From Candidatus Hydrogenedentota bacterium (lineage in GTDB: Bacteria > Hydrogenedentota > Hydrogenedentia > Hydrogenedentales > SLHB01): 64,000 bases of DNA. Shown piece after piece: positions 45,342-52,747 of this stretch. Within the stretch, counting starts at the first letter, position 1; every line of letters starts with the position of its first letter. The stretch lies in the NCBI GenBank assembly GCA_020848835.1, contig JADLHJ010000069.1, forward strand, positions 1-64,000, written 5' to 3'. The notes under the pieces were generated by a model, which worked only from the letters and a program-made list of their open reading frames with translations, was not told where the DNA came from and did not search any database. Made by a program: the position numbers and the translations under genes.

Positions 45342-46583
45342 CTAATCAATCTGTAGTGACACGCCATCAATTAAAACTGGACTTGCATTCACCGAAACGC
45401 CTCTGACCAATTCCACTCGCACTTCTGCTGGGTATTGGTCGGGCGGAATCGTCGCCGTTGCGGCAAATTCATGCCAATTCCCATCGCCGGGGTGCGCACT
45501 TGTTGCACGCAGCTCTTCTGATCCCAACTTGCACTTCACGAGCAGTCTAAGTTGATCTGGAGCTGCCGCTTTGCCCGAAACACGTGCGGTTATGGTCTTT
45601 CCGCGAACACTTGCATCCAACGCAGGTACCACCTGCACGAGCGAAAGACCACCAGGGTCTGCATCGGGTTTTGGAAGACTCGCCACATAGCCCCGCTCTG
45701 GCGCTTCAGGATCAATTACAATCGATGCAGATTTCCCCGCGTTGCCGCCCCAAAGGGACAAGTACCACGGTGCCATTGATTTTGTCCATCCGCTGTCCTC
45801 AAACCCGCCATTCAAAAGGAGTTCGCGACCTAAATTGCCCGCAGCCGCAGCGTCATGACGCACTAAATACGCCTCAACCTGTTTGACGACGGCAGATCCC
45901 TCAGTCGCGCCGCGACGGGTAATGGAAAGTTGTATATTCGTTGGAATACTGCCGACCGGCCAAACCTTTGAAACGGAAACAGTAGTCCAGACTCCACTAC
46001 CCGGAATCGCTCGCACATATTCCTCGACGCGTCCGGCAGAGTCGCATACAACCCTTAACGCCAACTCATCGCTCGCCTCAGTCTTGGCAGTCAGACTTGC
46101 AACTAATTTTGCAGGGACATCATTTACAGGAATTGTTGGGCTGGGCTGGCGCAGTTCTATACTCGGCACGGAGTTTCCGATTTCAAGTGCCGTCCCTTGG
46201 TAAATATCCGATGCCAATTTTACTTTGCGAATCTCCGTGCGCGCCGAGTTTGGATTCGCAAGCGACCATTTCCCGAATGTGGGCATTTCGTCCAGAGTCG
46301 CAACGTCCAATTTGGTGAAATCGTTGTCAACGACCAGTAGCTTGCCATACGGATCACCCTTGCCACTGTAGACGATTGGCTCAATCGATATCAGTTCCAA
46401 TTTGCCCACCGCCACTTCAGGAGAGTTATCCGCGGCATCCAACGGCACTGCGCTGTCGATTTCGTCACGAGAAGATCCGCATCCAAATATCGCAAGGAGC
46501 GAGTAGGCGGAGAGACAAAGTGCGACGGTTAAATGTCTGAAAATAGTAGAGTGCTGCGCAAGGTGGCCGGTTTTGGTTGACAT
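45342..46583 (-). CDS. Lipoprotein with two jelly-roll domains
   Basis: The protein has 413 residues with a lipobox AIFGC near residue 35. Two modules follow (about 110-240 and 250-410). The second opens LLLNGGFEDSGW and continues LVQVVPALDASVRGKTITARV, LRLLVKCKLGSE, GDGNWHEFAATATIP and VLIDGVSLQ. This strand order parallels the GWW modules of the 13487 and 33052 proteins and the CBM4/9-like fold. A polysaccharide-binding lipoprotein of the assembly machinery is the best guess. It converges on the Wzz-like gene (15 bp) and diverges from the PQQ dehydrogenase gene. Confidence 0.8.
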   Translation of the reverse strand: MSTKTGHLAQHSTIFRHLTVALCLSAYSLLAIFGCGSSRDEIDSAVPLDAADNSPEVAVGKLELISIEPIVYSGKGDPYGKLLVVDNDFTKLDVATLDEMPTFGKWSLANPNSARTEIRKVKLASDIYQGTALEIGNSVPSIELRQPSPTIPVNDVPAKLVASLTAKTEASDELALRVVCDSAGRVEEYVRAIPGSGVWTTVSVSKVWPVGSIPTNIQLSITRRGATEGSAVVKQVEAYLVRHDAAAAGNLGRELLLNGGFEDSGWTKSMAPWYLSLWGGNAGKSASIVIDPEAPERGYVASLPKPDADPGGLSLVQVVPALDASVRGKTITARVSGKAAAPDQLRLLVKCKLGSEELRATSAHPGDGNWHEFAATATIPPDQYPAEVRVELVRGVSVNASPVLIDGVSLQID

Positions 46584-46683
46584 AGACGTGTTTACTCAAA
46601 TTCCTTCGCTTATATTCTTGAACACAGCACGGAGGATTTTCAAGGCCTTATGCTACACTCTGCAGAAACGGACGGGAGGGATA

Positions 46684-47898
46684 ATGAGCAATTCACGGCG
46701 AAGTTACCGTATGCCTCTTTGCTGTTGGTTACTTTATGGAATGCTCTCGTTTTCATTGCGCGTTGAAGCCGAAATCGCTACTGAATTGGTGGTGTCCGGT
46801 TTGCTTCAACCTGTCGTACTCACTGTGCCTCCAAAGGATGTGAAACGTCTCTTTGTCGTTGAACGAAGCCTTGCACAAATTCGAGTGATTAAAGACAGAA
46901 AACTCCGTGCAAAGCCATTCCTGAACCTCTCTGAAAAGGTGAGCAATTCCAACACAGAGCAAGGACTTTTGGGTCTGGCGTTTCACCCAAAGTATAAAGA
47001 GAATGGGTTCTTCTTCGTCAACTACACCGACAAAGAGGGTCGGACCGTAATTGAACGGTACAAAGTTTCCAATCGGCGTAACTTCGCCGACCCAGAGAGC
47101 GGGAAAAGAATTCTCAGCGTCGATCAGCCACGTGACTATCACAATGGAGGCACCATTGCATTCGGGCCCATTGACCATTACTTGTACGTCGCTATGGGCG
47201 ACGGAGGCATCACATCGGGAGACAATCTATCGATGTCGAGTGCGTTGGGCAAAATACTGCGACTAGATATCGATGTGGACGTCAATTCCCGGTTGCCCTA
47301 TTCCATTCCACCGGACAACCCTTACGTTGACGATCTAGATGCCAATCCAATCGTGTGGGCCCACGGCGTTCGTAATCCATGGGGTTTCGCTTTCGATCCA
47401 CTTACCGGTGATCTTTGGTTTGGCGATGTTGGTGAAAATGCACGTGAAGAACTAAACGTGCAGTACGCAAACTCGTCGGGCGGCGAAAACTACGGATGGC
47501 CCACAGCGGAAGGTTTCGCCTGCAAAGGCGGCAGCGGGACTTGCGGCACTAATGCTGGGTTTTCCTCCCCAATTCACGATTACAATCGTGACGTGGGCAG
47601 GTGCATAGTCGGAGGTCGCGTGTACCGCGGCACAGCAATTCCTGAATTGCATGGCACATATTTTTTCGCCGACTTTTTTTCGCCGGTGTGGTCAATGAAG
47701 TACAACGGCGTGGGCATCACAGATCTCCTTGACCGCACCGAGGAGTTAGACCCGCCGGGATCGACAACCATTAGTAGTGTTTCTGCATTCGGTCAAGATA
47801 ATGTCGGTGAAATTTATATCCTAGATTTTTATGGTGGGGCGGTTTACAAGATAGTGCCGAGCGTCAAGCGAAATGTGGTGAACGCTGCCGGATCCTGA
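46684..47898 (+). CDS. PQQ-dependent sugar dehydrogenase (Asd/YliI type), exported
   Basis: The protein has 404 residues from ATG 46684, preceded by GGGAGG. Signal peptide about 1-29 (MPLCCWLLYGMLSFSLRVEAE region). Six-bladed beta-propeller signatures of the GSDH family: EQGLLGLAFHPKYKENGFFFVNYT, DYHNGGTIAFGP, YLYVAMGDGG, VWAHGVRNPWGFAFDP, WFGDVGENAREELN, ENYGWPTAEGFACKG. These enzymes oxidise aldoses in the periplasm with PQQ. Here it may act on sugars released by the lyase or be unrelated cargo. No PQQ synthesis genes are in the window. Confidence 0.87.
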   Translation: MSNSRRSYRMPLCCWLLYGMLSFSLRVEAEIATELVVSGLLQPVVLTVPPKDVKRLFVVERSLAQIRVIKDRKLRAKPFLNLSEKVSNSNTEQGLLGLAFHPKYKENGFFFVNYTDKEGRTVIERYKVSNRRNFADPESGKRILSVDQPRDYHNGGTIAFGPIDHYLYVAMGDGGITSGDNLSMSSALGKILRLDIDVDVNSRLPYSIPPDNPYVDDLDANPIVWAHGVRNPWGFAFDPLTGDLWFGDVGENAREELNVQYANSSGGENYGWPTAEGFACKGGSGTCGTNAGFSSPIHDYNRDVGRCIVGGRVYRGTAIPELHGTYFFADFFSPVWSMKYNGVGITDLLDRTEELDPPGSTTISSVSAFGQDNVGEIYILDFYGGAVYKIVPSVKRNVVNAAGS

Positions 47899-48035
47899 AA
47901 ATGCTCCCCTGACCTTGCTACTTACATCAACGATCGGCTCCGCAAAGATGTACCTCCTGCGGTCAGCCGGAATTGACGCATCTTCAAGGCGACTGATATT
48001 CTCTTGCGATTCCAACCGTTGGGAAAGACTGGTGC

Positions 48036-48938
48036 ATGCCTAGCAACCAATACGTAATCGTGACTCCCGCACGTAATGAAGCGGCTCATATTGAAAAAAC
48101 GCTAACCTCCGTCGTAAATCAAACTGTTCTGCCGCAGCGGTGGGTCGTCGTCAGCGATGCTTCGACCGATCAGACTGACGATATCGTGAGGGATTTTGCG
48201 TCGCGAAACAATTGGATCAGGTTTGTGCGTATTGAAAAAGACCCCTCGCGCAGTTTTGCCTCAAAGGTATACGCAATACGCGCCGGCGAACAAGGACTCA
48301 CCGAATTATCGTACGCATACTTTGGGATTTTGGATGCTGATATTGAGTTCGCACCGAATTACTTTGAATCCCTGCTTTCACGCATGAATGCCAACCCGCA
48401 CCTCGGACTTTGCGGCGGGCTCATCTACGATTACGTCAACGGAGAATTCATACCACAGCAAATGATTCGGCGAAGCGTGGCAGGCGCAGTGCAGTGTTTT
48501 CGCCGCGAGGCCTATGAACGGATCGGAGGTTACATTCCTCTTCCGATGGGTGGTATTGATGCGATTGCCGAAATGATGGTGCAGATGCACGGCTGGGAGG
48601 TTGAAACGTTCTACGATCTCCGCGTAAACCACTTCCGGCCCGTGGGAACTGCGTTCGGCAACCTCTACGTGGCTCGCTATCGCGACGGAATTCAGGAATA
48701 TGCGTTTGGCAACCATCCGCTGTTTGAGATTGCTAAATGCGTTGCCCGTGTAGGCAATCGTCCATATGTCTTGGGTTCCATGATGCGATTGGCGGGTTAT
48801 CTTAGCGCAGCTTGGAAGGCCGAGCCGAGGCTAGTTCCACCTGATGTTGTGAATTTCATGCGCGAATCGCAACTATACCGATTGAAATTGCGGCGGTCTC
48901 CGCCACGAGCGAGCCAGCGCGAGAATCTACGGGCATGA
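48036..48938 (+). CDS. Family 2 glycosyltransferase (GT-A fold)
   Basis: The protein has 300 residues. VTPARNEAAHIEKTLTSVVN at the start, SDASTDQTDD (nucleotide binding), and the metal-binding FGILDADIEF; then YERIGGYIPLPMGGIDAIAEM as the acceptor-side motif. There are no membrane segments, so it works on the cytoplasmic face. It is the last glycosyltransferase of the locus, about 140 bp after the dehydrogenase gene. A soluble GT2 extending the repeat unit is the likely role. Confidence 0.92.
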   Translation: MPSNQYVIVTPARNEAAHIEKTLTSVVNQTVLPQRWVVVSDASTDQTDDIVRDFASRNNWIRFVRIEKDPSRSFASKVYAIRAGEQGLTELSYAYFGILDADIEFAPNYFESLLSRMNANPHLGLCGGLIYDYVNGEFIPQQMIRRSVAGAVQCFRREAYERIGGYIPLPMGGIDAIAEMMVQMHGWEVETFYDLRVNHFRPVGTAFGNLYVARYRDGIQEYAFGNHPLFEIAKCVARVGNRPYVLGSMMRLAGYLSAAWKAEPRLVPPDVVNFMRESQLYRLKLRRSPPRASQRENLRA

Positions 48939-48998
48939 GGTTTTGTTTGAGGCTCTAAAAAATCGAGCTTAAACGACGTTTCTTGTATCATACGCCAT

Positions 48999-49316
48999 AT
49001 GTTGGTGGGTCCATCAAACTTCAGTTGGCATCTAGGTACTCTGGCGGGCCGTGAAATTATCGGACGACAGATTTCGCAAGTAGATGAAGAAATTGCAAAA
49101 ATCACCCAGCTGCTCGAAATAATTCAGTCGCTCGATCCAAATGCTAAGAAGTGGGACAGGGCGAATGTCGCAACTGTTATGGGAGCGATTGGAGAATACT
49201 GTCCACAATTTGTTTGTGAGATTTCGGAATTCGACACCGTGCAATTCCTTATGGGCGCTCGGAGCGCTGTGCTTGGAGAAACAGAACCGCCGTCCTGGCA
49301 TTTAGGCGAAACGTAA
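48999..49316 (+). CDS. Small protein of unknown function
   Basis: The protein has 105 residues and no signal or membrane segment. It is mostly helical (ISQVDEEIAKITQLLEIIQSLD) and begins and ends with a Trp-His motif (FSWHLGT, PSWHLGE). I do not recognise it. It precedes the 119-residue-family gene by 65 bp on the same strand, so they may form a two-gene unit. There is no convincing ribosome site, so the start is uncertain. Confidence 0.6.
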   Translation: MLVGPSNFSWHLGTLAGREIIGRQISQVDEEIAKITQLLEIIQSLDPNAKKWDRANVATVMGAIGEYCPQFVCEISEFDTVQFLMGARSAVLGETEPPSWHLGET

Positions 49317-49381
49317 ATTGTAGTCTGAATCTAAACAGTACCGTCGATTACTCTGGGCTTAACTGCGTGGAAGGAGCCAAA

Positions 49382-49726
49382 ATGGCAGATATTGTTCGCC
49401 CGTTGGAACGAATCCGCGAAATTGCGAAGGCGATGGAGGGTGGCGTGGTAAGTGACTTGACCTCCGCATATAGTTCAATCGCAGCGATGGTGGATATCGT
49501 GCAAGGGGAAGTTGAGGCAAAGGGCAACGACGCATTCATCCGCGAAAAAATCAATGTTTTGCTGTATCACGCACGCTGCCTCGCAAAACTAGACGACGAC
49601 AAAGCGCGACCCGGGTTCCAGCATCTCAATTGGCTACTCGCCGCACAAAATGAAATTTTGCAGCAATGCCACTCGTTAGATCTGATTGTTGAAGTTGCTC
49701 CGGACGAGAACACGCATACCCTGTAA
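49382..49726 (+). CDS. Small helical protein, intact member of a duplicated family
   Basis: The protein has 114 residues from ATG 49382 (GGAAGGAG seven bases before). All-helical, no signal. A frameshifted copy of the same gene lies at 12705-13017 on the other strand, near the opposite end of the polysaccharide locus. Shared blocks are RPLERIREIAK, AYSSIAA, LYHARCLAKLDDD and ARPGFQHL. I know no named family. Presence of one live and one dead copy near IS3 fragments suggests a selfish or element-maintenance role, but that is a guess. Confidence 0.75.
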   Translation: MADIVRPLERIREIAKAMEGGVVSDLTSAYSSIAAMVDIVQGEVEAKGNDAFIREKINVLLYHARCLAKLDDDKARPGFQHLNWLLAAQNEILQQCHSLDLIVEVAPDENTHTL

Positions 49727-49829
49727 TGTCCCGTAAGGCTGCGTCAGATCGAGATGTATTCTCTTAGTACACCAAGCTTTAAAAAATAACAGGCAGTCTC
49801 ACCTTTTTTCGCGAAATGCGAAGTTCTGT

Positions 49830-49835
49830 TATAAT
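49830..49835 (+). promoter_or_regulatory. Consensus -10 box of a possible small-RNA promoter
   Basis: TATAAT matches the sigma70 -10 consensus exactly. The region 17 bp upstream is T-rich (TTTTTTCG) but has no good -35 box. Transcription from here would start near 49842. Confidence 0.45.
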
Positions 49836-49841
49836 GAAAAT

Positions 49842-49913
49842 GTGCGCTGTTTGAACGGTTCTCTCCACAGTGCATCAGCCGTCGCCAACCGCAGCACATG
49901 GCGGCGGTTTTTT
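49842..49913 (+). ncRNA. Candidate small RNA of about 72 nt
   Basis: A consensus -10 box is followed 70 nt later by a strong terminator, and no open frame lies between. The transcript would be about 72 nt and end in a GC-rich hairpin. There is no family I recognise. It stands alone in the 330-bp gap between the 114-residue gene and the IS3 remnant. It could equally be the end of an upstream transcript. Confidence 0.35.
49879..49913 (+). terminator. Intrinsic terminator
   Basis: CCGTCGCC and GGCGGCGG form an 8-bp stem (one G-T pair) around a 13-nt loop, directly followed by six T. It fits a rho-independent terminator on the plus strand. Confidence 0.65.
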
Positions 49914-50071
49914 CTCATAAACGCGCTGTGAAGCGTTCGAACAAGCGTGCTCCTCAACGAAGCTGAACAGTGTTTCGGACCGGCCTTTCCTAGCTCAAAC
50001 ATTCGTCTCGAAACTTAATATTGACCCTTTCGGTGTATGAGTTCTCCCAAGGACTCTGACCTGCTCCCATT

Positions 50072-50860
50072 TTATGTAACAGCCGGAGTGAGAGTATTTG
50101 CCTTGGTTTCCAGCGCTGCGCCACGGGTATGCGCATTTGTGCAACGGGGAATTCCGTAGGTCGACCGGAGTTGCGCCAATGCGCCGCGAATTCTTACACG
50201 CCGCAGCTTACCGCTTCGTTCGGAGCGGTCTTCGGTGAAATCGTAATTCCACACATGACTGCGATATTCCGCTTTCATCAAAACGTCCCGTGAGGGCCCA
50301 GGCCCGTTTCTTCACGCGTTTGCGCTTACGCTGCAACTCTTCTTCCTTCCAAATCCGGTGCACCCGTTTCTTGTTCACTCACCACGCTTCGCGTCGCAGT
50401 TTGGCTAGAATTCGCCGCACCCCATACCGTTTGTGTTTCTCTGCGTGTTGACGGATTCGCTTGCGCAACGCTGCCTCATCGCTTCGGCACTGCCTTTCAT
50501 AGCGCACGGTCATCCGTGGCGCTGCATGCATGCCGTTCACCGCATTTGCCCCGCTGCACCAAATCCTTCACGATCGCGCGCCTGGCGGCGGTGCATACCA
50601 CTTTTTTGCGTTGATCTCTTTGAGCAACTGAATGCCCAACGCTTGGTCTGCCACAAGTTTCTTGAGTCGGACATTCTCGTCTTCGAGCTGCTTGAGCCGC
50701 TGCACGTCCGAGACCTCCATGCCGCCGAACTTCGTTCGCCAGCGATATCCCGACTGTTTGAACACACCGTCCTCTCGGCACACATCCGCTTCGGGCTTGC
50801 CCTGCTAGACCTCCTTTAAAATCCGGACGATCTGCTCGCTATTTCGCTTCCCCTTCTTAC
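50072..50860 (-). pseudogene. IS3-family transposase remnant (orfA and part of orfB)
   Basis: The reverse strand reads an OrfA start (NSEQIVRILKEV), a stop codon, then ADVCREDGVFKQSGYRW, GGMEVSDVQRLKQLEDENVR and ADQALGIQLLKEINAKKW. OrfB pieces follow in broken frames: KHKRYGVRRILAKLRREAW, a stop, VNKKRVHRIWKEEEL, and YRSHVWNYDFTEDRSE, the start of the integrase core. The catalytic core is missing. At least one nonsense codon in orfA and two breaks in orfB make it inactive. No clear terminal repeats can be given. Confidence 0.85.
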
Positions 50861-50937
50861 GAGGGTCCTCCCAGTTCGGATGTCCGAAGTTCCCAACAAT
50901 TCGAAGTTAAACACATCCGATAGTAGGTACTTCTCAT

Positions 50938-52074
50938 CTAACCGCGAAGTTTGGAATTCTCCGGCGAATCGCTGACTTGACGATCGGCATCTGTTGCTTC
51001 GCTACGGTTGTGCGTATAGAATTTAATGAGGCCACCAAGTTTTTCTCTACAAAAAACCTCGCCTTCATCCCTCACCGGTTTGGAGATTGTTCTTAAGTCC
51101 GGAACCGTGTTGCCCATACCAATGCCGCCATGGGGCCGCTCTTCATGGTAGTACCGAAGCCATGTTTGAAGAATGTGGTTAAATTGTGCTGGACTAAAAC
51201 AAAGGAAATGGTTGAGGCATTCACGCCGTAACTTACCAATAAAGCTTTCCGCAAATCCATTAACGTTGGGCGCTTTCGGAGGAATCTTGATTGACCGCAC
51301 GCCAAGATTCGTCCAGAACGCTTCAAAAGCCCCGGTGTATTTGCTATCGCGATCACGAACCAAATACCTAGCTTTGACTTTGCTCTTAATCAGCCACGCA
51401 GATGCCTTACGCGCCTCGGCCTCCACCCACTCTTCATCTGGGGAAAAGGTAGGCAGACTGCAGTACACTCGCCGCGTCCCTAGATGCATGAAGAACACGA
51501 TATAAGCGTGTTTCGATCCATGCCACGTTGTTATTTCTTTGGAGAAAAAGTCCGTTGCTATGAGGCTCTCCATGTTCGCCCGTACAAAGTCATTCCAAGG
51601 AATGGGTTGAGATTTGCCGCTTTTGTTCCAACTTGGATGAATACCGTTATCCAGCAACGTATTTCGAATTGTTGACTTTGATATGCGATATCCCAACTTT
51701 TTCATTTCCCCAAATATTCTTTGGTATCCCCACTGCGGATTCTCTACCGCCATTTGAACTACAAGGCTCCGCATAGAACTTGTAATTCGACCCCAAGCCC
51801 ACCGTCTGTTCTTTTTGCCGCGCCTTATTCTGCGAACCCAGTGCCTGTAGGTCTCCGGATGCACAACGTGTATTAAATCTTCAATCTCGTGATCAAAGTA
51901 ATATCCAAGCCGCAGAAGTTCAGCGCGTTCTTTGGGCGTCAAGCGCAATTTTCGGTTGCCCTGTCTGCGACGCAGCATTTGAATCTGCGCTTCGAGAAAC
52001 TGCATTTTCGCATTGTATTTCGGCCTAATCCATTCCATCGCAAGAGCGAATATGGGGGCTAGTGTTTCGGTCAT
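50938..52074 (-). CDS. DDE transposase/integrase-core protein, apparently intact
   Basis: The protein has 378 residues. N-terminal coiled/helical part, a helix-turn-helix (about 45-90), HTH_21-like WGYQRIFGEMKKLGYRIS (about 115-132), then an rve integrase core: Asp175 in IATDFF, Asp243 (or Asp241) in VRDRDSKYTGAF and Glu276 in VNGFAESFIGKLRREC, with a terminal YHEERPHGGIG. All three acidic residues are present, so it may be active. It belongs with the IS481/IS3-like group often seen in environmental genomes. I could not identify terminal inverted repeats, so the element ends are not given. Confidence 0.88.
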   Translation of the reverse strand: MTETLAPIFALAMEWIRPKYNAKMQFLEAQIQMLRRRQGNRKLRLTPKERAELLRLGYYFDHEIEDLIHVVHPETYRHWVRRIRRGKKNRRWAWGRITSSMRSLVVQMAVENPQWGYQRIFGEMKKLGYRISKSTIRNTLLDNGIHPSWNKSGKSQPIPWNDFVRANMESLIATDFFSKEITTWHGSKHAYIVFFMHLGTRRVYCSLPTFSPDEEWVEAEARKASAWLIKSKVKARYLVRDRDSKYTGAFEAFWTNLGVRSIKIPPKAPNVNGFAESFIGKLRRECLNHFLCFSPAQFNHILQTWLRYYHEERPHGGIGMGNTVPDLRTISKPVRDEGEVFCREKLGGLIKFYTHNRSEATDADRQVSDSPENSKLRG

Positions 52075-52527
52075 CAGTATCCTCCTGTTTGTAATGTAGC
52101 CGTCAGCTTGTGGGTCATTTTATGGGTCGTCTATCCGTATCGCAGTTATAGTTATATTATGTACAGGAATTTTCGCAGTACAAATTACTGAACACGTGTT
52201 TTATGTGCTACATGTAACGCGAATCGCGTGGGACGCAAGTCATTGCGGCGCCTGCAAAAACAACAGACACAATGTGTTAGGGGAGTGGACGGATGCTCGC
52301 TCATATCCCAACGGTTGCAAGCGGCTATTTGGCATCGCGCCAGTTAGCTGCGGAGGACGCTTTTTTGCGTCCACACTCCGCAACTTTTTAGCGCAAATCT
52401 GAAGATGTAGTCTACTCGTTTAAACCCGAAAACTAGCACAAACCGACGCACGGCTTGCAATTTGCGGATTTTTACAATACTATATTTTGAAACGGGTTAC
52501 GCGCGTTAAGAGCGATTCCCCAGTCGC
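52075..52527. other. Right-end spacer of the island, no gene seen
   Basis: About 450 bp between the transposase and attR. Open frames here are short and without resemblance. The stretch holds the hairpin at 52349-52389 and several AT-rich segments. IS ends or recombinase arm sites may lie here but cannot be recognised. Confidence 0.5.
52349..52389 (+). terminator. Strong hairpin with T-run near the island's right end
   Basis: TGCGGAG/CTCCGCA and inner GACGC/GCGTC pair around a loop of six T, with a 3-4 nt bulge, and a run of five T follows. It could stop transcription leaving the island towards pyrR. It could also be a recombination-related structure. Confidence 0.5.
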
Positions 52528-52573
52528 CTACGGACCAGGAGGTTGGGGGTTCAAATCCCTCCGGGTACGCCAT
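52528..52573 (+). repeat. attR: displaced 3' part of tRNA-Arg
   Basis: This is an exact 46-bp copy of 1413-1458. The 5' half of the tRNA is absent here (the flank CAGTCGC does not pair), so this is not a tRNA gene but the right attachment scar. The host pyr leader starts within 40 bp. Confidence 0.93.
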
Positions 52574-52610
52574 CTTTTTCCCGCAAGTCGGCCTGTCCGC
52601 ACCACTTTAT

Positions 52611-52638
52611 TTGACTCGAACGTACTGAGCCTGCTAAT
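52611..52638 (+). promoter_or_regulatory. Putative promoter of the pyr operon
   Basis: TTGACT at 52611 and GCTAAT at 52633 are 16 bp apart (TAATGT at 52635 with 18 bp is an alternative). It lies between attR and the pyr leader hairpin, so the operon would keep its own promoter after island insertion. Confidence 0.45.
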
Positions 52639-52698
52639 GTCACGGCCTGAGCGGCGTCGTGGCGCCGGGCAGAGGCAACAATACGAATGACTATACAA

Positions 52699-52736
52699 AC
52701 ACCTTCTCACGCTGGTGAGAAGGTGTTTTTCTTTTT
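52699..52736 (+). terminator. Leader terminator (attenuator candidate) before pyrR
   Basis: ACACCTTCTCAC and GTGAGAAGGTGT form a perfect 12-bp stem around GCTG, followed by TTTTT-C-TTTTT. It lies about 55 nt after the putative start point and 12 bp before pyrR. PyrR in many bacteria controls such a leader terminator according to pyrimidine level. I see no certain PyrR-binding loop, although GGCAGAGG upstream is weakly similar. Confidence 0.75.
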
Positions 52737-52747
52737 GGGGGTGCGCA

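Larger units (their letters stand above)
1413..52573 (+). mobile_element. About 51-kb genomic island integrated in tRNA-Arg
   Basis: The boundaries are set by the two exact 46-bp repeats of the tRNA-Arg 3' part. A tyrosine recombinase is the first gene inside the left end, and an excisionase-like DUF1580 gene and a parB-like gene follow. The cargo is a SIR2-HerA defence operon and a complete-looking exopolysaccharide locus; IS remnants and an intact transposase sit near the right end. I see no relaxase, coupling protein, type IV secretion genes or phage structural genes, so by itself it looks like a non-conjugative integrative element. Internal decay (5.4-6.5 kb, 11.3-13.4 kb, 50 kb) suggests stepwise growth. 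Confidence 0.88.

Noticed and set aside
52501-52573. Second tRNA-Arg gene at the right end
   Set aside because: Only the 3' part from the anticodon loop is present; the upstream bases cannot form acceptor or D stems, so it is an attachment scar.
1413-52573. Integrative and conjugative element or prophage
   Set aside because: I find no relaxase, VirB/VirD4, capsid, portal or terminase-like gene; only integrase-type functions are present.
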